Of a stretch of 24,405 nucleotides of DNA, positions 1 to 7,993 are shown one piece after another. How positions within the stretch are numbered: position 1 is the stretch's first letter; every line of letters starts with the position of its first letter. The stretch is taken from assembly GCA_036508075.1 (NCBI GenBank), contig DATCIA010000046.1:1-24405 (forward strand). The letters are read 5' to 3'. This stretch comes from PALSA-660 sp036508075. GTDB lineage: Bacteria > Actinomycetota > Coriobacteriia > Anaerosomatales > PALSA-660. Position numbers and translations under genes: made by a program. The notes under the pieces were generated by a model. That model saw only the letters and a list, made by a program, of their open reading frames with translations. It did no database searches and had not been told where the DNA came from.

Positions 1-1388
1 ATACGCTCACGCGTGACGCCGAACTCGCGCCCCACCTCTTCGAGCGTCCTGGGGTGACCATCCGTGAGCCCGAAACGCAGCTCGATGACTTTGCGTTCCC
101 TCTCGGACAGCCCGTCGAGCACCTTGGACAACTGCTCCTGCAGCATCGAGAAGCTCGCTGCCTCCGGCGGGACGATCGCTTCGCCATCTTCAATGAAGTC
201 GCCGAGTTGCGAGTCCTCTTCCTCGCCGATCGGCGTCTCGAGCGACACGGGCTCCTGCGAGATCTTGAGGATCTCCCGCACGCGCTCGGCCGTCATCTCC
301 ATCTGGTTGCCGATCTCCTCGGCGGATGGCTCACGTCCGAGCTCCTGCAGCAGTCCGCGCTGCACGCGAATGAGCTTGTTGATCGTCTCGACCATGTGGA
401 CAGGGATGCGGATCGTTCGCGCCTGATCGGCGATGGCGCGTGTGATCGCCTGGCGGATCCACCACGTCGCGTAGGTGGAGAACTTGAAGCCCTTGTCGTA
501 GTCGAACTTCTCAACAGCACGAATGAGGCCAAGGTTGCCCTCCTGGATGAGGTCCAGGAACAGCATCCCGCGCCCGACGTAGCGCTTCGCGATCGAAACG
601 ACGAGGCGCAGGTTGGCCTCGACCAGGGCGCGCTTGGCGTTGAGCCCGTCGGCCTCGGTGCGCTGGAGGGCACGCTGCGTGGCGCGGTCCAGCTTCGTGC
701 CGGCCTCTTCGGCCGCCTCCATCTCGGCAGCCGCGATCAGCCCCGCCTCGATGCGCTTCGCGAGGCTGACCTCCTGAGCGGCGGTCAGCAGCTGGACCTT
801 GCCGATCTCCTTGAGGTACATGCGCACGGGGTCCGACGTGAGCGGCGCGAGCGACGCGTTCTCGCTGCGGCGACGCGGCTTCTTCTTGGCGCGCGTGGCC
901 TTGCGGGCGGGAGGGCGAGCCGCGAGGACCTCGGCGATCTCCGCCGGGACCTCGGGGACGATCTCTCCTCCGAGGGCCGCTGAGACCTCGTCGGCTTCGA
1001 TGATCATGTCGGCGTCGTCGGCGCTCACGTCGACGACGATGTCCGCGATCTCGATGCCGCTCTTCACGAAGTGCGAGTAGACGTTCTCGACCTGGTGCTC
1101 CGTGAGTTCGATGTCGCCCAAGGCGCCGTCGATCTCGTCCTGTGTCAGGTTCCCCTTGACCTTGCCGATCTTGACCAGCGTCAGGACCGCGGGCAGCGCC
1201 AGTTCCGGAGCGACCTTGTCGCCGGCATCGGCTTTGGGCTTCGCAGCGGCCTTCGGCTTCCCGACGGCCTTCACCGGCGCGGCCTCGGCGGCTGCGCTCG
1301 CGGTCTTGGACGTCTTCTTAGGCGCTGCAGTCGCCTTCACGGCCTCGTCGGCCCCGCTGGCGGCGTTCTTCTTGGGTGTGGCGCTCAC
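1..1388 (-). CDS. rpoD: RNA polymerase primary sigma factor RpoD (C-terminus cut by window edge)
   Basis: Primary (sigma-70/sigma-A) factor directing RNA polymerase to housekeeping promoters. The visible 462 residues begin with a Lys/Ala-rich low-complexity tail (about 1-60), then a region 1.1-like segment, a basic linker (about 160-180), region 1.2 (DPVRMYLKEIG near 186), and a complete region 2 with the -10 recognition core (YATWWIRQAITRAIADQART near 310-330). Region 3 follows, then region 4.2 up to ..GREFGVTRER, where the window ends. Only about the last 25-35 residues should be missing. The GTG start at 1388 is preceded by TTAGGAGACTT, a good ribosome-binding site. The gene lies 25 bases after dnaG, the classic dnaG-rpoD pairing. 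Identification is secure from region 2 and 4 motifs. Confidence 0.97.
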   Translation of the reverse strand, partial: MSATPKKNAASGADEAVKATAAPKKTSKTASAAAEAAPVKAVGKPKAAAKPKADAGDKVAPELALPAVLTLVKIGKVKGNLTQDEIDGALGDIELTEHQVENVYSHFVKSGIEIADIVVDVSADDADMIIEADEVSAALGGEIVPEVPAEIAEVLAARPPARKATRAKKKPRRRSENASLAPLTSDPVRMYLKEIGKVQLLTAAQEVSLAKRIEAGLIAAAEMEAAEEAGTKLDRATQRALQRTEADGLNAKRALVEANLRLVVSIAKRYVGRGMLFLDLIQEGNLGLIRAVEKFDYDKGFKFSTYATWWIRQAITRAIADQARTIRIPVHMVETINKLIRVQRGLLQELGREPSAEEIGNQMEMTAERVREILKISQEPVSLETPIGEEEDSQLGDFIEDGEAIVPPEAASFSMLQEQLSKVLDGLSERERKVIELRFGLTDGHPRTLEEVGREFGVTRER

Positions 1389-1413
1389 AAGTCTCCTAAC
1401 GATGTTCGTTCGA

Positions 1414-3255
1414 TCAGTAGCCGACCGGGTCGACGCTGCGCAGCTCTGAGAGCCTGCGTTGCACTTCGGCAGCCCTTCGGAACAGTTCGTCATACAAGGC
1501 CGAATCCCTCGAACTCTCCGCGTCGCGCATCTCGGATTGCAGACGCAACACCTCGCGCCGCAGCCCGAACTGCATCAGCCGTCCCAGGGTCTCCGGGAAA
1601 CGCTCCAGAGCCTCCGATGGGTCGAGCCCATCCACGAGGTAGGTCGAGAGAGCCTCCGCCGCAGTACGATCGCGCGCCGCCACCGCTTCGAACAGGGCCC
1701 GCCCGGTCGCGTCTCCCGCCTCCACGATCGAACGAACGACGGTCTCCGTCGCGGCATCCGTCAAAGCACCATCGATGGAAAGCAAATCCCGTACCTGCTC
1801 GCGCAATTGCGGCGCGGCCGCAAGCTGACGAGCGAGCTCCTGCTCGATGCGCACGTGCGCGCCCTGCGCCACGGGTCGCGGTGCCGGTGCGCTCGGACCG
1901 CCATCGCCGGCGGCTTTGGCGGCCTGCCCGTCGAAGGCCGGTCGGGCGTTCCTGGCGACGGCAGCGACCGTCGCGTAGTCGGTGTGCAGGCGGCCCGCCA
2001 CGTAGTTCGCGTAGTCCTGGGCGAGGATCGAGCCCCGGATGCTGGCGATGACCGCGGCCGCGTCGTCCAGGGCGCGCGTGCGGCCCTCCGGGCTCGAGAG
2101 GTCGTGCGCTTCCAGGCGGCGGTCGATCACGAAGCGCACGAGCGGCTGAGCGCCGTCGATGACGGCGCTCATCGCGTCAGCCCCTCGAGCCGCGACAAGG
2201 TCCGCGGGATCCAGACCGTCGGGCATCACGGCCACGAGGAGATCGACGCGGGAGGCGCCCGCCTCCGGAGTGGACGAGAAGTCGAGGAACTCCGCGGCAC
2301 GGTCGGCCGCGCGCATCCCGGCAGCGTCGCCGTCGAACAGATAGACGATCCGCTTGGCGAACCGGCCGAGCAGCTTGAGGTGCTGAGCCGTCAGTGCGGT
2401 CCCCAGTGTGGCGACCACGTTGGTGATGCCCGCCTCGTGCAGCGCGATGACGTCCGTGTAGCCCTCGACCACCACCGCTGTGCCCGTCGATACGATCGCG
2501 CTCTTCGCGCGGTCGATGGCGTACATGTTGGCGGACTTGTGGAAGATCGGCGTGTCCGAGGAGTTGAGGTACTTCGGTTGCCCGTCGCCGATCACGCGGC
2601 CGCCGAAGGCGATGACGCGCCCCTGCAGGTCGGCGATGGGGAACATGACCCGGTTGAAGAAGCGGTCCTTGGTCTCGCCCTTGTCGCCGATGAGCGCGAG
2701 GTTCGCCTGGACAGCCTCCTCGCGCGTGAAGCCCTGAGTGGCCAGCCAGGCGGCGAGCACTCCCCGCCCGCCCGACGCGTAGCCGAGCGTCCAGCGCTTG
2801 GCGACGTCCGAGCCGAAGCCGCGGCCGGCCAGGTACTTCCGGGCCGTGTCGGCGCTGGCGTCCTTGGAGGATGCGAGCTGCTTGTGGAAGTACTCCGCCG
2901 CTGCGCCCGAAGCCGCGACGAGTCGCTCCTTGCGACCCATCGGCACTCCCGCGCCACCCTCTTCGACGATCTCGATGCGCGCGCGGTCGGCCAGCAGGCG
3001 GATCGCGTCCGGGAAGTCGAGGTTCTGCGTCTTCATCACGAAGCCGTAGGCGTCGCCACCCAGGCTGCACCCGAAGCAGTGCCACAGTTGGGTCGCGGGA
3101 TCGACCTTGAACGACGCGGTCTTCTCGCCGTGGAAGGGGCACAGCCCCCAGAAGAGGCGGCCCTTCTGGCGCAGAGGCGTCGTCTCTGAGATGAGGGCCA
3201 CGATGTCGGTCGCGTCGCGAACGCGCGCGACGTCCTCGTCAGATATCCGACCCAT
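1414..3255 (-). CDS. dnaG: DNA primase DnaG
   Basis: Synthesises RNA primers for the replication fork. The 613-residue protein has the expected domain order. The N-terminal CHC2 zinc-binding domain has C39-x2-H42 and C60-x2-C63. The catalytic core has a TOPRIM domain with VVEGYTD (Glu264) and the DGDAAG metal-binding motif (Asp308/Asp310). A C-terminal helical region (about 460-613) corresponds to the helicase (DnaB)-binding domain. Length is normal for bacterial DnaG. The ATG at 3255 has a near-consensus AAGGAGGT eight bases or so upstream. It lies 25 bases before rpoD and about 120 bases after hppA, so hppA separates it from dgt. Two GC-rich hairpins lie in the upstream gap, and no clear promoter is visible there. 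Confidence 0.98.
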   Translation of the reverse strand: MGRISDEDVARVRDATDIVALISETTPLRQKGRLFWGLCPFHGEKTASFKVDPATQLWHCFGCSLGGDAYGFVMKTQNLDFPDAIRLLADRARIEIVEEGGAGVPMGRKERLVAASGAAAEYFHKQLASSKDASADTARKYLAGRGFGSDVAKRWTLGYASGGRGVLAAWLATQGFTREEAVQANLALIGDKGETKDRFFNRVMFPIADLQGRVIAFGGRVIGDGQPKYLNSSDTPIFHKSANMYAIDRAKSAIVSTGTAVVVEGYTDVIALHEAGITNVVATLGTALTAQHLKLLGRFAKRIVYLFDGDAAGMRAADRAAEFLDFSSTPEAGASRVDLLVAVMPDGLDPADLVAARGADAMSAVIDGAQPLVRFVIDRRLEAHDLSSPEGRTRALDDAAAVIASIRGSILAQDYANYVAGRLHTDYATVAAVARNARPAFDGQAAKAAGDGGPSAPAPRPVAQGAHVRIEQELARQLAAAPQLREQVRDLLSIDGALTDAATETVVRSIVEAGDATGRALFEAVAARDRTAAEALSTYLVDGLDPSEALERFPETLGRLMQFGLRREVLRLQSEMRDAESSRDSALYDELFRRAAEVQRRLSELRSVDPVGY

Positions 3256-3286
3256 GGCCCACCTCCTTCCCTGCGCAAACGCGCCG

Positions 3287-3319
3287 ACGCTCCCGAGGGC
3301 TGGTCGCCCCCGGGAGCGT
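3287..3319 (-). terminator. GC-rich stem-loop between hppA and dnaG
   Basis: Arms 3287-3299 (ACGCTCCCGAGGG) and 3307-3319 (CCCCCGGGAGCGT) pair over 13 positions with one mismatch around a 7-base loop. It lies about 60 bases after the hppA stop and about 30 bases before the dnaG start. No U-tract follows on either strand, so as a terminator it would be of the U-less GC-rich type often proposed for high-G+C bacteria. It could equally be a processing or stability element between hppA and dnaG. Confidence 0.5.
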
Positions 3320-3342
3320 GCGCGCGCTACCGGTCATTCATG

Positions 3343-3360
3343 CCCGCGCAGACGCGCGGG
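3343..3360 (-). terminator. Perfect 7-bp hairpin just after hppA
   Basis: CCCGCGC (3343-3349) and GCGCGGG (3354-3360) form a perfect stem with a four-base loop, starting 19 bases after the hppA stop codon. On the minus strand it is followed by CATGAATGACC, not a T-run. Together with the longer stem at 3287-3319 it makes a tandem pair of hairpins in one short gap. This suggests attenuation or termination of the hppA transcript. Confidence 0.35.
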
Positions 3361-3378
3361 AAACGCGTGAAGCGTCGT

Positions 3379-5508
<2,130 letters not shown>

Positions 5509-5557
5509 TGCTTCGCTCCCTCATCGCGCTACCGGATAGTCCGATGTCTCCATGCCC

Positions 5558-5573
5558 CGACGGACAGCCGTCG
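5558..5573 (-). other. Small perfect hairpin in the dgt-hppA gap
   Basis: CGACGG (5558-5563) and CCGTCG (5568-5573) form a 6-bp stem with an ACAG/CTGT loop. The gap 5509-5642 also contains an A/T-richer stretch at about 5593-5620, next to the dgt stop, which is the likeliest place for an hppA promoter. I see no convincing -35/-10 pair there. The hairpin would lie in the hppA leader or end the dgt transcript. Confidence 0.3.
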
Positions 5574-5642
5574 CCGCCCCGGCGTCGGCTCCCAAGTATT
5601 CGGTAAGGGTATCCGTAAATCCTGCCGCGCGCTACGCCTTCG

Positions 5643-6677
5643 CTACATCCTCCACGAAGCCGGGACGAAGAGCTCCTCGAAGCGCCCGATGGCGTAGCGG
5701 TCGGTCATGCCGGCGATGTAGTCGGTGACCCGCTGCGGAAGCTCCTCGGGCGCCGCGGGGCGGAACTCCTCCGGCATCGCCTCGGGATGCTCGAAGTAGA
5801 ACCGGAACAGGGCCTTCACGACACCATCGGACTTCGGCTCCTCCTCCTTCGCGCGCTTCGACAGGTACACGTGCTCGAAGAGGAAAGCGCGCAGCTCCAT
5901 CATCGCGTCCCAGACCGGCGCGCTCATCACGATCGTGTCCGACTCGTCCGAAGCGGCGATCATGTCCTGCACCATCGTCCGGATGCGGGCGCCGTGCGTG
6001 CCTCCGAGGACCGCCACCGGGCCCGCGGGCAGCGCGTCGGCGGACAGGACGCCGCCACGCACCGCGTCGTCGATGTCGTGGTTCACGTAGGCGATGCGGT
6101 CGGCGATCCTCACGATCCCGCCCTCGAGGGTGGCCGGCATCCCCTCACCCGTGTGGTTGAGGATCCCGTCGCGGACCTCCCAGGTGAGGTTGAGCCCGGT
6201 CCCCTCGTACTCGAGGCGCTCGACGACGCGAAGCGACTGAACGTTGTGGTGGTAGCCGGCGGGGAGCAGGGGGTAGCGATCCCGGATCTCGGCGTAGCAG
6301 TCGGAGATGGCGTCCTCGCCTACATGCCCGAAAGGGGTGTGGCCGAGGTCGTGTCCCAGCGCGATCGCCTCGGTGAGGTCCTCGTTCAGGCGGAGCGCCC
6401 GAGCGACGCTGCGGGCGATCTGTGCGACCTCAAGGGTATGGGTGAGTCGCGTCCGGTAGTGATCGCCCTCGGGCGACAGGAACACCTGCGTCTTGTGCAT
6501 CAGCCGACGGAACGCCTTGCTGTGGATGATGCGGTCGCGGTCGCGCTGGTACTCGGTGCGATAGAGGTCGGGCGCGAGCGGACGCTCCCGTCCCCGCGTC
6601 AGGTCGGAGAACGCGGCGCGCTCACACAGGGTCGTGTGCTCCGCCGCTTCGATGTCGAGCCGGGTGATGACGCTCAC
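5643..6677 (-). CDS. dgt: dGTPase-like HD-domain triphosphohydrolase
   Basis: Predicted deoxynucleoside-triphosphate triphosphohydrolase, which removes tripolyphosphate from dGTP (and in many relatives other dNTPs). The 344-residue protein matches the short deoxyguanosinetriphosphatase-like family. It has RDRDRIIHSKAFRRLMHKTQVF near 46-67, then the HD metal site RLTHTLEVAQIAR (His80) and ALGHDLGHTPFGH (His109-Asp110), and IVRIADRIAYVNHDIDD further on. The GTG start at 6677 overlaps the acyltransferase stop (GTGA) and has AAGGGGACG upstream. A longer open frame upstream in the same phase is the shadow of the acyltransferase gene. dgt next to dnaG-rpoD is a common arrangement; here hppA intervenes. 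The substrate is inferred from the family. Confidence 0.93.
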   Translation of the reverse strand: MSVITRLDIEAAEHTTLCERAAFSDLTRGRERPLAPDLYRTEYQRDRDRIIHSKAFRRLMHKTQVFLSPEGDHYRTRLTHTLEVAQIARSVARALRLNEDLTEAIALGHDLGHTPFGHVGEDAISDCYAEIRDRYPLLPAGYHHNVQSLRVVERLEYEGTGLNLTWEVRDGILNHTGEGMPATLEGGIVRIADRIAYVNHDIDDAVRGGVLSADALPAGPVAVLGGTHGARIRTMVQDMIAASDESDTIVMSAPVWDAMMELRAFLFEHVYLSKRAKEEEPKSDGVVKALFRFYFEHPEAMPEEFRPAAPEELPQRVTDYIAGMTDRYAIGRFEELFVPASWRM

Positions 6678-7768
6678 GCGGCGTCCCCTTTCACGCGCGG
6701 GTTCGCACGCGCGGACGCACGTGCGTTCCAGGCCTCCACGGCCCGGTTGAACAGTAGCGCGAGCGGCACGACCACGACCAGCGCGATCGCGGCGAGGGCG
6801 AGCATCGAGATGTGCCCGGGCGCCCCTGTGAGCTGACGGATCACCAGCATCACCGGCTCGTGCAACAAGTACAGCGCGAACGACGCTCCTCCGCCGGCGA
6901 CGGCGAAGCCGGACAGCCGCGCCGCTCCCAGAAGCTCCAGCGGGCGCGCGTAGGCGACGGCCGCGACGAGAGCCAGCCCCGCCGCGCGGTAGAGCCAGCG
7001 ACCGCCGAGACCGACGAAGAACATCCCGGCCAGGACGGCGGTCGTCGCGAAGATCAGAGCCGCCGCGCCGCGACGGCTGACGCCCAGGCGCTCGCGGACC
7101 TCCGGCCAGAGCTCGAGCGCGACGAAGGCGCCACCCAGGACTTCCAGCACCCGCCCGATGATGAGCGACTTCTCCCCGTCGTAGGTCATCCCGAGCAGCG
7201 GGACCAGGTAGCATCCCGCCACGACCACGACGACGGTCGCGACCAGCGCGATCGCCGGGCGCCACCTGCGCATCGCCCAAACCAGCAACGGCATAACAAC
7301 CACGACCTGCCACGCGATGGCCATGTACCACCACGACGGGTAGAGGGCGGCCCACGAAGCCTTGCTCGCGAACCCCAGGCCGAGAAGGACGAGCGCGACA
7401 TTCCGGAGCTGGGAGAGCGGCTGCCAGCCGCTCGCGAACGCGATCACGGAGATCGGGACGGCGACCACCCAGAACACGCCGAAGAGCCGGCCCATGCGGG
7501 TCCGGAGGTACGGCACGAAGCGCGGAGACCTGAGCACGAGAAGGCGGCACAATCCCGCGCCGCTGATGACCAGGAAGACAACGACCGCCAACCCGCCGAT
7601 GCCGAGCACTGGCGCGCGGTACGCGAGCCAGTGCGGGGCTGACGGCCATACGCCGTCCGGGAAGTACTGGTACCACGGCAGGTGCGCGATCAGGACCGAC
7701 ACCGCGGCGAGCGCGCGAAGCGCCTCGACGTCAGGCTGGCGGGAGCGCGAGACCGAGGGGGCGGCCAT
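6674..7768 (-). CDS. Acyltransferase-3 family integral membrane protein
   Basis: Predicted O-acyltransferase of the OafA/YrhL (acyltransferase 3) family, which moves acetyl or other acyl groups onto cell-surface glycans or lipids. The 364 residues form about ten hydrophobic spans. The N-terminus VEALRALAAVSVLIAHL (about 14-30) matches the family motif with its conserved His (His29), and a late span (..GGASFALYLLHEPVML..) matches the C-terminal family signature. The natural substrate cannot be read from the sequence. The ATG at 7768 directly follows the stop of the 50-residue upstream gene (TAGATG). The 3' end overlaps dgt by four bases, so the three are probably translated together. It is not part of the usual ppdK-dgt-dnaG-rpoD order and looks like an accessory insertion. 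Confidence 0.9.
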   Translation of the reverse strand: MAAPSVSRSRQPDVEALRALAAVSVLIAHLPWYQYFPDGVWPSAPHWLAYRAPVLGIGGLAVVVFLVISGAGLCRLLVLRSPRFVPYLRTRMGRLFGVFWVVAVPISVIAFASGWQPLSQLRNVALVLLGLGFASKASWAALYPSWWYMAIAWQVVVVMPLLVWAMRRWRPAIALVATVVVVVAGCYLVPLLGMTYDGEKSLIIGRVLEVLGGAFVALELWPEVRERLGVSRRGAAALIFATTAVLAGMFFVGLGGRWLYRAAGLALVAAVAYARPLELLGAARLSGFAVAGGGASFALYLLHEPVMLVIRQLTGAPGHISMLALAAIALVVVVPLALLFNRAVEAWNARASARANPRVKGDAA

Positions 7769-7921
7769 CTAGCGCAGGAAGGTCAGATACACGGCCACGG
7801 CCGCTGCCACGGCCACCACCGCGAGTGCGATCCCGAGCCACGGGGGCGTCGAGCGCCGACGGCTGCTCCCTGAGATCAGCGGAGAACCGGTCTTCTGGTA
7901 GAGGCGGGTCCTGCCGACCAT
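7769..7921 (-). CDS. Small single-span membrane protein, 50 residues, unknown function
   Basis: A short open frame not matching any family I recognise. It has ATG at 7921 with AGGGGAGCC immediately upstream. The basic N-terminal half (MVGRTRLYQK..., with SSRRRSTPPW near 19-28) is followed by one hydrophobic helix of about 20 residues (LGIALAVVAVAAAVAVYLTF) and a stop. The TAG stop abuts the acyltransferase ATG, which suggests translational coupling. The basic residues before the span predict an N-in, C-out orientation. Support comes from the binding site, the clean frame and the neighbour junction, not homology. It could be a partner subunit of the acyltransferase or a regulatory peptide. Confidence 0.65.
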   Translation of the reverse strand: MVGRTRLYQKTGSPLISGSSRRRSTPPWLGIALAVVAVAAAVAVYLTFLR

Positions 7922-7952
7922 GGCTCCCCTGTCGCTGGCCGGGCCTTGCGCA

Positions 7953-7986
7953 GAGGGTCGGGCGCCGACGACGGCGCCCGACCCTC
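7953..7986 (-). terminator. 15-bp perfect stem-loop after ppdK
   Basis: Arms 7953-7967 and 7972-7986 pair perfectly over 15 bases (core GGGTCGGGCGCCG / CGGCGCCCGACCC) with a four-base loop ACGA. It starts about eight bases after the ppdK stop and ends about 30 bases before the next gene. No U-tract follows, so it is a U-less GC-rich terminator candidate for the glyQ-glyS-regulator-ppdK unit. It is the strongest hairpin I found in the window. Confidence 0.65.
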
Positions 7987-7993
7987 CCGGTAT

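Noticed and set aside
1459..3189. 576-codon open frame on the plus strand opposite dnaG
   Set aside because: It is antisense to a gene with full DnaG motifs. Its product is Arg/His/Asp-rich without domains, as expected for the reverse strand of G/C-rich coding sequence.
5643..7676. A 677-residue minus-strand fusion frame upstream of and including dgt
   Set aside because: Only the part from 6677 matches the dGTPase family. The upstream part is an out-of-frame reading of the acyltransferase gene, whose own frame has clear membrane spans and motifs.
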